From the NCBI RefSeq assembly GCF_020283565.1, contig NC_060061.1:14855362-14919361 (forward strand): a DNA stretch of 64,000 bases. The letters are read 5' to 3'. Made by a program: the position numbers and the translations under genes. The stretch comes from Trifolium pratense. Taxonomy: Eukaryota > Streptophyta > Magnoliopsida > Fabales > Fabaceae. Every line of letters starts with the position of its first letter. The first letter of the stretch is position 1. Below are positions 10,987 to 23,167 of this stretch, one piece after another. The notes below the pieces were generated by a model that saw only the letters and a list, made by a program, of their open reading frames with translations, was not told the DNA's origin and did no database searches.

Positions 10987-13900
10987 TTATTGATGCCTCT
11001 CCAAAAACTTCTCTATTACGACAGAGAATGCTGCAAAGCCAGCGCAACCCATACATGCAGCTTTTGGACCACCTACAACCACACAAAAACATTGGAAAAC
11101 ATTAACAAATGTCATTGCGAAACACAGGGAGAGAGTAGAATTATCAAGGAGCATTAAGGGTTTCAATTCTTGGTTTGCAAGTTCTTTATCCGGCCTGATA
11201 ATTGTTTCTTTTCTCTTTTTTAAATCAATTTGCTTTTTCATTTTAACAGCCTACAATGCACAAATTTCTTCAAGAACGAGGAAAGAGATGAGTAAACCAA
11301 CAAGACCTAAAACTAAAAATACAGCACCTATATCAAAGCACTGCATCCATATTGGACCACTGTCAGAACCCTATGAAAACTTGCAGCTACAATTGCGTAT
11401 TCTGATTTTTGGTTTTCAATTTTCATCAACAGCCCTAACTTATATTTAAATAGAAAACAACTTTGAAAGGGATAAAAAAAATATTTCTACCAATAACCTT
11501 ATGTTTTGGGTGAAATACAAGATAAATGTTGTTAAGCCACTGCAAACACAGAAAACCTCTAGACACTTGATGAACACCACTTTGTGCTCTCCATCCACAC
11601 CAAACTCCCTTTGCACCGCACTCAATGAAGAATTAGAGAAACAGTTCCTTGAGTAAGGCACTACCGTTTCAGTGGTTTGTTGGCTCTTAATATTAGGGCA
11701 CTGCATTAAGGTTTTTAGTAACACCTCAGTAAGGAGACCCTATTGAGAATACGGTAACAGTATATGTAGCTTCAAGCTTGGCTCAGTTAAAGTGTTAAGT
11801 AGCATTCTCTCTTCTAAATGCAAGCAAGCCCAGCTCATGAGTATGTCTGCATGCATCCCATCACCATTACTCACTTATCCCACAAGTGCTCAACCCCATC
11901 TCCTTGAGTATGCACAACAAAGACAATGACGTCGAATTGCAACCTTTGTTGCCATACATTTTATCCCATAAGTGCTCAACCCCATCTCCTAAAAGAAACA
12001 AAATCCACCTTTGCACCCACCTAAGTCACTCCTATAAATATTCTTCTTTCTAAATTTCTAACCATCCCAGACACCAAAAACCATACAAAGAAACCCCCAC
12101 ACCATGCAACACACTTAAATTTTTTTGAGAAAGACTAGGGTTGTAATAATACGTTGAAATTATTTGCCAATATAGTCAAAATTGCAATATTGCTCATAAG
12201 ATCCTTGACAACTTGGACGATGCAAATAACAGGCAGAATTGCAATCTGGTAGGATTCTGTGGGATCGACAATCTTACTTGTAAGATTGGTGGGATCAGTC
12301 ATTTTAACTTGAAAGATTGTCTAGATTAGATATCTAAAATTTGACTACTTAATTTTGGCGTTTATGTCTTGCCACTTACTAAAAATTTGGTGCTTTGTAT
12401 TTGTATATTTGGAGTTGCTAAGTTGCACTTGTTAATGCTCTGGCTTAACTTGTTAATTTATCACTTGTGATTGTGTATGTATGACTTTATTATGGACTTT
12501 GAATTAAGTTTAATTAAGTGTTTATAGTGATCTGGATTATACTATGGTGAAAGACAGAGCAGAGCATAAACTCAATCTTGCTTGAAGTTAATCATTTTAC
12601 CAAACAGAACTACAGGACTAGAGTATATAAGCTCACAACAACCGAAGGTATACCATTTAGCTAAAATTTAGTTTCAATGCCTCCTTAGCAACCAAGAAGA
12701 AGCAATCATTAGGGTAGTCACTTCTGGTCATTTGCCATTGGTTTTCTTATGGAGGCATGCCATGCCATGCCATGCCTGCCCCTCATTTCTTAAATACAGG
12801 TTATGAGAGACAAAAACATAATAAATGACAGAAAATGAATGAAAAAGAGGGTTACCTTTAGCTGATATAGCACCTCCAGTAGCACATCCAGCAACAAAAG
12901 TATTTGCGATGTCATGTTTAGCTCGGGCCTGAAAACAAAAGAACACGGATGATAGGAAGAAAAATTAAACTCACGTGCTTGATGTAAATATATATTTACA
13001 TTCCCAAATCCATTAGACCTTCTCAACAACACACTCAGCAGCTGAGAATACAAAACCCATAACAGCAAATGCTTTGGCTGAACTCAAACTCCTTCGCCCC
13101 ATCTGCTTTGCTTGAAATATAAGCTGTTGTTTGCCAGTCATTTCCTCCTGCATTAGTGGGTTGTCCAATGCTCCAAGAAACAATCCCATGAAGATGCCGA
13201 GACCACCTCCTGGAATTTATCACATGAATCCCAACAAACAATTATTTTACAATACATATCTCAACAGCTTGCAATGTCTCTAAATCTGAAATTATTCTTC
13301 AATGACATTTGATATTTCATAGTAATTTGGCTATGTTGACATTTGTACAATAAGAAATTTCCAGATCCCTTCGTTTTATTTTGCAAAATGCGTTCACTAG
13401 AAAATTATATGTAATGAGGAGTAAGGATTTTTGTTGGTATCATTGTATTGATTTGTTCAAACTGACGTTACAACAACAATCACCAAGGCTCTGTTTGGGA
13501 AAGCCAATAAGCTAGCTTATATCTTTTAGCTTATAAGCTAAAAGCTCTGTTTGGTAACAGTTTTTAAAAACGAGCTTATAGCTTGTTTTGAAACGCTATT
13601 TCAAGTAGCTTATGAGCTTATAGCTTATCATATTTTCCTCCAATTTTAACCGTATCATCTTACTTGAAAAAAATTAAATATTAATTAAACATACCTTTTT
13701 TATGTCATTTCATTCTTATAAGGTAGTTCAACCATTAATTTTACCAAACACTACAAATTCAATCAGTTAGCTAATTCGCTATAAGCTAAAAACAAGCTTA
13801 TAAGCTAACCGCTATAAGCTCATCCGCTATAAGCTATCCGCTATAAGCTATCCGCTATTTTATAACAAACAGAGCCCAAAGCATTCTCCTACTAGATAAA

Positions 13901-14086
13901 ATCAAATACATGGATCAAACAGAATAAAGAAAGGGAGAGTTGAATGAGCATACCCATGACACCACTAACGACACTGCGCACAGCGCAATTATTCCAAATG
14001 TCTTGGCCACGAATTTCCTCGACAGTGGGCAAACCTATGGGCTGAATCTGAGGCTTCTCAGCTTCTTTTCCCGATTCATCAGCCAT
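10987..14086 (-). CDS. TIM22: Mitochondrial import inner membrane translocase subunit TIM22
   Basis: Tim17/Tim22/Tim23-family protein, the channel of the carrier translocase that inserts multispanning proteins into the mitochondrial inner membrane. Four exons on the minus strand (14086-13954, 13209-13019, 12928-12856, 11072-10987) join in frame to 160 aa. The start is MADESGKEAEKPQ. The family signature begins at residue 20 (PTVEEIRGQDIWNNCAVRSV). Glycine-rich hydrophobic segments follow (GGGLGIFMGLFLGALDNP, FAVMGFVFSAAECVVEK, FVAGCATGGAISAKGGPKAA), ending GCAGFAAFSVVIEKFLERHQ. Length and motif order match plant TIM22 of the At1g18320/At3g10110 type. A MITE lies in intron 1. TIM22 rather than TIM17/TIM23 is chosen from the N-terminal wording. 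Confidence 0.92.
11838..11990 (+). repeat. Short direct duplication in TIM22 intron 3
   Basis: The phrase AAGTGCTCAACCCCATCTCC occurs twice about 80 bp apart (near 11884 and 11970) with similar flanks. This looks like a local tandem duplication. The rest of intron 3 (11073-12855) shows nothing recognisable. Confidence 0.6.
13487..13876. mobile_element. AAGCTATAAGC-type MITE in TIM22 intron 1
   Basis: The ends are GGCTCTGTTTGG and its complement (AACAGAGCC). The interior is internal repeats of 'agcttataagc'. A 3-bp CAA lies on both sides, hinting at a PIF/Harbinger-like duplication. It belongs to the family stacked at 23168-24860. Confidence 0.7.
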
Positions 14087-16367
14087 TGTTGAAGCACAAA
14101 GCTAGTTGAATTGAAATTACCACAAAACCTGTGCAATGAACAATGGATGAATATCATTATCATTATCACACATTTATGTATTCAAAAAAGCATAACATTA
14201 TTATTAACTGAGATTTTCATTAGAATAATAAAAACAAATTAATGAAGGCTAATAAAGAAAGGAAATGGAACATGTTTATAATAATAAGTTATGAATTTCA
14301 ATTGAATGATACAAACCTAAGAACGAGAGAGAAGTCACCGCTGCTGGTGAGGAGTCCACCGGCGAGATGAGAGAAAGAGAGGCGGAGCTCAGTATAAAAC
14401 CAGAATGGCGGTAGAACCCTGTGTCTTGTGCTTGGGGTCTAACTTTACTACGGGAAAAGCATGTAACTTTCTCTATTTTTTGCACCGTTAGATCCATCAA
14501 ATGGTCCAGAATATGCCAGATGACATCACTTTTTTTTCCTTTTTAAAAATAAAATTAAGATTATAGCAAATTTCATTTTTAGTCCTCTAAATTTTTTCTT
14601 CAAACTTTAGTCATTTAAATATTATTTTTTCATTTTTATTTTTTATTTTTTTCAAAAGTTGATGTATCATGTTCGAAATAACTTATTTTAAAATTACATT
14701 ATTATTAGAAATATTTTTTTTTTGTCATGCTAAACAGTGCCCCCAGGGCACTTGTTAAGCATACCTAGAAAGGAAATAAAAAATAAAATTTATATTGAAA
14801 AGACAATTTTTTGTACTTTTGAGGCATTGAATGTACGCATTTCGAGACAGAATTTCTATTTTAAGATGCTTAACCAGTGCCCCGGGGGCACTGTTTAGCA
14901 TTTTCCTTTTTTTTTACTAAGTAACGGAACAACTTTTTATCCTCTGTGTAAAATACAAATTATCTAAAATACTAAAATACTAACTTTTTCTCCATCAAAC
15001 GTCATACATGACAAAATTCGTTTAATATGTTAAACTTTTTTTTTTGGGTAGAATAATATGTTTTTTGAAACATGGTAGAATAATATGTTGAACTTTATTA
15101 TGTGTTGTTATGTCATCTAGTCTAGTGTTACTAGTATCTTAGCACGTGTCATGCACGAGATGATTTTCTTTGTTAATATTATTTATGTATTTTTAAAAAA
15201 ATATTATTCGAGTAATTTAGAATAAATTATGTTCTTGCTATGGTTCCTGAGATCCGGCCGGTGATGTAATATTATGACTCGATAGGGAAGGTCCCCGGTC
15301 CTACGTATCCCTAAGCGATTAGGGAACCAGAGCCGCATAGTTCTCTTGGTGACCGACCATATGGTGATATGGGTGTATTCTATGAGTATCAGGCTACCTG
15401 GCGCGTCATTGCTCAAACTTTTGGAAACATCCACACTCTTTGTTTAGTCTTTAACCTGAAACCATTATTTTATCATTTCAGTTTTGTTCCCCAATTGACA
15501 AAGCATTATATATTGGTCATGAAAGTTGTTCACATCCTCAAAATTCCAAACTTTTAGCAGATGAATTGGTATAAAATTTAAGTGTTACAACTTGTGTGCA
15601 AGGACATATCAAATGGTTATGAATCAAATCCTTGTTTTTACCTTCAACGGCAACATAACAATAAAGAGTATATAAGTGAAGCTAAAACGGCAATATAAAA
15701 GGTTACGAATCACATCATCATGGTTTGCTTGATTTGCTGCATTTTTTTTTTTATAATTGATTTGCTGCTTCTAATTCTAAAACAATGAGGTTGCTTCATT
15801 AATTTATTTTTTTTTACAATGAGTTGAAGATCGAACCCAAGATTTAAAAAATACTACTCAAATCCCTCGCCACTAGACCAAACCTAGTGGTTCAAGTTGC
15901 TTCATTAATTGCAAGAGAGAGAAATTAGTGGAAAAATAATTAAATTACCATAATACCCATTTCCTTTTATGACTTTTAAAAGAATTTAAAAGAATTGTGT
16001 GGGTTTTTGGTCAAAATATAAAGGGTGCACCATGCTAATACACACCTTCTATGTATAGGTAAGTTTTTTCAATACTCAATATTTTGATAGTACTAAATTA
16101 TATACTAATTTTATGACATCCAAACGTGCAAGTAGTATAAATAGTTTCCAATATAAATAGTTTACGTTCAAATGTTGCATCACATACTACATGCAGTTAC
16201 CAATTAATTTAATCTGACTATTTATTGTTGATATGAGTGATATATAATCAACTTGTAAGTTGTAAGGTTAATTCACAAAGCTATACACTCAACCTTCAAG
16301 AATCCATTTAATGTTGTGATTCCTTGGTTTCTACACTTTTGGCTCAACAGATGAGATTATTGATGCC
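14087..16367. other. Intergenic region between TIM22 and the CHY1-like gene
   Basis: The TIM22 leader and promoter lie at the left. The region contains a GGGGCAC-type MITE (14727-14900), short poly(T) insertions (15063-15073, 15741-15756), a minus-strand SINE relic (15810-15900) and an unexplained G+C-rich block (15235-15430). The last few hundred bases should hold the CHY1-like 3'UTR. No gene is supported. Confidence 0.6.
14727..14900. mobile_element. Foldback MITE with GTGCCCC ends
   Basis: Left end ATGCTAAACAGTGCCCCC is the complement of the right end GGGGGCACTGTTTAGCAT. The inner part is A/T rich. Diverged relatives seem to occur at about 35413-35600 and 39093-39272, each framed by 'aaatgctaacgagt'-like and 'cacttgttagca'-like ends. 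Confidence 0.75.
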
Positions 16368-19300
16368 TTAAAGCTTTGAAATAGCATGTGCGGGCAAGTT
16401 GTTGAACCTTTTGGGAAACTCCAAATCTTTCCATCCTTCTGCATCAACCTTAGAGAAGTAAAGGTCGACGTCGCTGTCACTCACAAACTCCAATTTGGAA
16501 GGCTCCCACTGATAAAGATATAATCAATATGAGAATCAAAGAAATACAATTTCATTAATACTAAGAATAAGATTAAGGGATATGCACTCTGTGTAAAGTT
16601 ATTTTACACTGACAGTCCATCAGAATTCTTTGTTGTGTTGGCGAGTTGTAATTGGCTGTCAGTGTAAAACAATTCTGATAGTGCATATCACTATTTACCA
16701 AGTTACTATAGCTAATTTATATCTATAATTACCTTTGGCTTCCTGTCTTTATCTATAAGTATAGCTCTACAACCCTGCAGTAAGGCATAAACATTGAGTA
16801 TTGCATGGAAATCAAAATAATCTAAATAGAAACATGTATACGGATCAACGGAAAACCTCGTAGAAATCCTTGCTGTGGTGTCCTCGTAGGATATGGCAAA
16901 CAATTCTGTACTCAAGAACAAGGCATTGACCAACACCTAAGAGCCTGCCTTCTCTAATCTGAATAAGTGAATAAAAACTAACGGTCATTAAAATAGTAAG
17001 AAGAAGGCCAGAAGGGTTGAAGATTTTTATATAAAAAAATTTTAAGATGTGAAAGTAGTATAATAGCCTCTTGTAACCAAATATATCATGCTTCCCTAAA
17101 ACAAAACATTTAATACTTCAGTTGTGCTATTTGCAGCGAACAACTTTATCACGAAATCACTGCGAATAATTTGTGGCCGTTAGATCTCTGCTTTAGAGGA
17201 AAACATGGGTGGGTTCAAGTAAAAGTGAAAAGGGTGCAACGCAGCTCAATATGTGTCGTGATGTTTTTCGTGAAGCATTTTTCGCTATATATAGTGTTTT
17301 CCTTAATACTTTCTCGACACATACCAATCTAAGGAAGACTTTAAGGCTTGTTGGAGATGCTTTCTTCAAGGTTTCAAGAGTTGAAGAAATCCAATTATTT
17401 GCCTTGCTCGTAGCTTCGGTTTCCTAAAACAGCACGACAAAATTTATGGTTGCTAAATGACAAGGGTACATTCCTGATAATGCTGAAGAATATATTCAAT
17501 AAGATATTTTTAATAGCATAACTCAAAATATAACTTACAAGAGAAGATAATATTTCTTCCATTGTTTTCCTAGAGAAACACCTATTGATTATGTCCATCC
17601 TGCAACGAATTGCCACGATAAGCAAATATAAAGGAGAAAGATACTTGATAGTGTAATCTGTTTCAATTGTTTAAAAACAGTTACGAAAACAAACAAAGAC
17701 TAGACAAGCTCCAAGTTCTCAGTAACGTACAGAGCTCATGCTCTACATAGTTAATTTAGATGCTTTTCTAGATAAAAGAAGTTATCACAGAAGAAAAACA
17801 AGTACAAGAGCAATGGATAAGATATCCCCTTACAAGAAACCAAAGAACAGGAACCAGCACAAAAAAGAAAAACGCATCACGCATCAATTCAGCTATTAAA
17901 GCACATCAAGCAAGCAAAGCGCTACATACCCTATGCATTTTGAAAAAAGAAAAAAAGAAGCCGTAAAATAAGCACCATAGAGAAGTACAAATAAATAACA
18001 ATTCATCTCAAAATTTATCCTTGAAAACTGTAGCAGTCTTTCAAGTTTCAACCATGAGCTTTGATAAATCGCATATACCCCATGTATGGCACGGGTTACT
18101 ATACTTGTAAAATACACACCACAAAGTAGCCTTTTCATATCTACTCCTCTGATCATCCAAATTTTTAATTTTACATAGGAGAGTAGATCAACCGGAGGGG
18201 AGCTCAATAATTAGAAGTAGAGTAAGACCTAGAAAAACCACATGTCCGACCACTTAGAAAGATTTAAATTTAAACAGTTTATCTATATACATGATTTACG
18301 GTGGGACATAATGGCATTATTTTATCTTTGTAGCTGATCTACTTCATAAGACCATCCAATCCTACATCCAGATTGACAAAACTCACCATCTGTATAAAGT
18401 TATTAAAGGAAACGGGGAATTTAAAGGATACAAAATTCACCAGCCTAGAACTATAAAACTTCTACCTTTAATTTAACAGATATTTGCTATATACATTTAT
18501 GATATATTTATATATAGATAGAAGATAAGCACCAACCTGTGATAAACACTGTCCGCTTTAAGGGAAGGCTGCTCTGAGTACTTGTCAATAATTGCAGATA
18601 CTACAACTGGATCATTATTTTCCACTTTGCATAATGATTCTTCCAATAACGATAATTTCTGTGCATTCATTGCAAATGGCATCAAACAGGGACACAGATT
18701 ACAAACCCCAAACCAGAGAGTTTATAAATCATATTAATAAAGTCATGACGTAATAAAGTTCCAAAGGAAGATCAATTAAAACCGATGAAAGTCAAGCAGT
18801 TAAATTTGGATAATGTCATCTTTGTTTAAAATGAATCTCCATGTACCTAGCTTGCATGAGGTTTCAGATTGGATAAAGTTCGTTTCTATTATAAGAATAA
18901 GGAAGGTCAGATAATGGCCTTTAAAATGCATATTCCTAAACATTAAAAAAAAAAACTCAAATTGCAAGAAACATGTTTCTCTACTCTTCTTTCTTTTATT
19001 GCTTACAATCACTGTTAGGGATTAATTAAACAACATCTCGTCCTGTAAATAGATAGAAGGTTAATGCCTCGGGTAGGGACAAAACTGTCACCTCCTTATT
19101 CAGCAGTTGAATGGCCAACACTTGCCAGAATCCTTAGGTAAAACAGTGTGACACTAACTTTGGGACACATGAAAAGCATCTCTAACTTCTGAATACTTAT
19201 CCTTACACATTTCATGATAACTTTTAAATCTCAAGCCTGAAAACCATTAGTTAACAATTATCTTTCAACACTGCACTACATTTCCAATGATCGGTGCATG

Positions 19301-22300
19301 TACACTTTTTTTGACTCAATTGGAGTTTTGGTTTTTTTTTTTTTTTTTTTTGATATCGGGAGTTTTGGTATTTATTCACCAAAGATGCAAATATGCAGAA
19401 AGAACACAAAAGTATAGCGGTATGAGTGAAGCATACCGATGAAGGGACAAAATGTGTTGCAAGACCACAAGCAAGCATTTCTGCAGCATCCAACCTAGCA
19501 CCTGTGAGACCAACATATTCTCCTGCAATTTGTTTTCCAATAGGAAGGAGGAAAAGGAGACATAAATGTTATTGTACTTTTCATATTAGAAGTTTGCAAA
19601 TGCTGAAAAGATGTTGGAATCATAATCAAAAGTATTCAATGAAACAGTATTTGATATACATAATCCAACCATGCAAGAGAAAGTAAACCATCATGAAAAA
19701 TTCAAGAATCTTAGCCTCTCCCCTCCCTCACCCCCTGGTACTCTCTGTATGTTAATTTCTTAATGAATTGACAAAATGAACAACACACCAAAAGTATGCA
19801 GGAGACATCAGTGACAAAAACATGAAAAGATTGAAAAATTGAGTAATCTTATTATCAAGTAAACCAGTCATAATGAATTAAATTCAAAGAGATCTATGAT
19901 ACAACATTCATACCAAAAAATCCAGCTAGTCTAGACAAGAAATATGAGGCGCCTACATCGGGAAATAATCCTAAAGCTGTTTCTGGCATTGCAAAGACCT
20001 GCAAATAAGTCAATCCTTAAAACTTAGGGATTTGGGTTCTGAAAGGCAAATAAGTCGGCATTATAAATTGGCTGACGGAGTTTCTCTTAGCAATAATTCT
20101 TTGATTTAGTTAGACTATGTACCGTATCTAGACACTAATTACATGATAATGATATCAACAAAACGTACTGTATTCTCTGTAACGACACGAAATCTTCCAT
20201 GCATAGAAGCACCAGCGCCGCCTCCCATGACAATTCCATTAAGAATTGAAACCTGCAAATGTTTGGAAACAGGTGTAAGGAAATGCGATAGTGTTAGAGC
20301 CATGAGTGCAAACACAAAACAGGGAAAGTGCTTGTAAAATTAGAAAGGGTTACCTGAGGCTTACTATATGTTGCCATCAAATAGTTCAATTTATATTCAG
20401 TATCAAAAAATATTGCACCAAACCTCCAATCACCTATTCCATAGGAAAACAAATAATTAATTTTGCATTTATGTTAAATACTACATTTGAAAACTGATGC
20501 ATTCAAATCTATATTCTCTTCTCCCATAAGGAATTTAGAAGCAGCGTGAAATTGCATATTGAAATAACTACCCTCTTAAACTTATATTGAAACAATTGTC
20601 CCAATTACATGGAGGGTACTGCAAGGAGAGATAACTAAATTTATCCCATGATTAATTGTAAGGGGAGTCAACCTTGAGGTGGATAATACCGAAACTGACC
20701 ACCAAAACAGAAGGTCACCAGGGACCGAGGATAGAAAGATGGGATTGCTATTTGCTAGCAAGGTGAATATAGGCAAGGTGTGCCTTCATATGCAAGTAAG
20801 ACTCAATAGAGATGGATCACGGGTGGTTGGTTGGATGAAGGGTGTCAGTGTCAGTTCGTCTAATAAGGTTGTCAGATGAAGTTATGGTGGTAGTGGTGAC
20901 AACTGGTTTGGTTTCCAGATACTAAGATGAATGCAATGAAGGCATCAAGCTATCATCAGAGAGTATCGAGGTCAGCCACAATAAAGGTAGTTGAGCCACA
21001 GCTGCAATGAAGGTTGCCTAAGATTTTGTAAAATCACGGTCTCAATTCAAATACCAACATGAAATAAAAAGACTTGGAGCAAAAACTGAAAATTATCAAT
21101 GAAAGATCCAAACATGGTCCTTTTTTCATTACAGACCTAACTACTAATACCCTTTCTAAAACATAATCCCCTATGTATGGTTACTAATAACTGAATAATT
21201 TAATCAAATTACAATGAGGGATGGTTACAAATTTACAATAGCTCATAAATGGAAAAATAAAATCAATAAAAGAATATAATATGAAATAAAATTATATTAT
21301 TAAAGTCTAGTACAAAATACAGTGCTCACAACAATGCAATGAGCATTATGGTTATATTATCTGATATAAGTAATAAGAAGATAGCATACCTCCTCTCGCA
21401 TCATGAACAACGGCTGCAACATCACCACCAGCACAAAATGCCCTTCCATTTCCCTGATATAGGTAGCCAAAAGTTAGTAAATCAAGGTTCTTTTCGGTCT
21501 GAGTCTTTAATTTATTCAGATTTCCTTGCAGACATGTTGATTAATTTCAGGCACCAAATTTGCTCTTGCAAAAAATTTCAAGAACTGATTTAGCAGTTGA
21601 TTCATTCTTATTCCAATTGCTAGCACTTTTTTCTCCCTCTTCTATATAGGCAATAAAAAAATGTAAAATAAATTAAATGGAAAATGCTCAATAGATGGAA
21701 ATGACCTTAACAACAACCAATTTAACATCAGAATTTCCCTCGTCGTCATGAAATATTTCCAGTAGCTTAGATACCTATAACAGGAAGACAAAAGAAGAAA
21801 GAATACAAAGAGAAGTAAGAGAATTGGAACTTCGCATATAGTATAATATTTTTTTAAAGAGTTCAGACAGGTATATGGAAAAAGCTAGGGTCAGTTTGGT
21901 TTGTGGAAAATTGTCTTGCATTTCCGGTAGAAATATTTAAAAATAAAAAAACAACATGAAAACAAAATGATATTTTTGTAATTATCACTTAAAATAAAAA
22001 AAAAACACTTAGACAAACCAAATGCACTCTTCGGTAGCATCTGGTGAAGAAATTGAAACAAAACAAAACAAAATATATCAGCTTACTTTATATATTTTAT
22101 GAATATTTAAAACAAAAGAAACAAAATAAAGATAGAAAAAATGATAAATTTAATTTCATCCTTTAAAATGAAAAAACAGTTCTCTTGCATTCTGTCGAAC
22201 AACACTACCTTAAAATTTTGAAAATACATTTCAGATCATAAACATATTAGCCCTTCTGATGTTGAGCCATCATAGGCTAGATGGGTACACAGTACATGTT

Positions 22301-23077
22301 AGAAAACAATCATTAAAATCTAAGAGTACAAGGAATAACTGATTATGAAGAAACACAACTTCGAAAGAAGGAAAAATATCATAAGCAAAAAATTACTTTT
22401 TAGGTTCATTGAAAAAATAATGTATCTATCTATATTATTGACCAGATGCATTACTTTTTCAATGAATTTAAAAATGTATTTTTTTTTTGCTTATAATAGT
22501 GACCCAAGGAAGGAGTAAATGTTTGTGCCGTAAACGCTTAATTAAGTTGTTCATCCAAACATGGCGAAAATGCTCTAGTGAAGTGAAATCAAGTTTATAA
22601 AGTCTTATCATATGTTACTTACTCAACCAAAAAAAAAAATTACTCAAAAGTAAAATTACCGAAGAAATAAAATTATGTATAAAAAAGAAACTGAATGTAT
22701 ATTGAAATAGTACCATATAATAAGAGAGGGCATTCAATTGTTTCGGTCTGTTCAATGTCAAAACTCTAGCAGATAATTTACGTTCCACCACAACCTGTTC
22801 ACAAAACAAAATCCAGTAAGATGAAATCATTTTTCTAATTCTAACATATCAAATCAAATTTTAACAAATTATAATAAAAATATATAAACAAAAAGAGTGA
22901 AGATGCGAAATGAGTTTTAAGGTAAGAAAACGATTCCGATTGAAAAATACTACTCGGATAAGTGAAAATGGGATATTGATTGATTTGAGATTAAGGAGAA
23001 TAAAGAGAATTGAAGTGGAAAATTGAGAGTAGAGAAAAAGTAACCTGATCTTCGTCGAGTTTGGAGGGGGATGTCAT
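16368..23077 (-). CDS. CHY1: 3-hydroxyisobutyryl-CoA hydrolase, peroxisomal (CHY1-like)
   Basis: Crotonase-fold hydrolase that releases 3-hydroxyisobutyrate from its CoA ester in valine breakdown. Fourteen minus-strand exons all splice in frame to 382 aa: 23077-23045, 22794-22714, 21774-21706, 21453-21390, 20433-20354, 20252-20169, 19998-19914, 19522-19437, 18658-18537, 17599-17539, 17423-17325, 16958-16857, 16774-16733, 16508-16368. The oxyanion-hole motifs are [12 protein letters not shown] (about 64-75) and [18 protein letters not shown] (about 115-132). The catalytic pair expected for this family is present as Glu143 and Asp151 in [17 protein letters not shown]. The protein ends AHAISKL, a canonical PTS1, so it should be peroxisomal like Arabidopsis CHY1 (378 aa). 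Introns are long; a MITE lies in intron 13. Paralogue assignment within the family is less certain than the activity. Confidence 0.94.
16578..16692. mobile_element. Small foldback MITE in CHY1-like intron 13
   Basis: About 115 bp. GATATGCACT at the left pairs with AGTGCATATC at the right, and TTTACACTGACAG with CTGTCAGTGTAAA inside. Confidence 0.75.
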
Positions 23078-23167
23078 GGTCGGTAGTTTCGTTGTTGGAG
23101 GTTAGATGGATTTTCACGGCCGAGGGGCGAGGACTGAAACTAAAGAAGGACCTAAAATGAGTGACAC

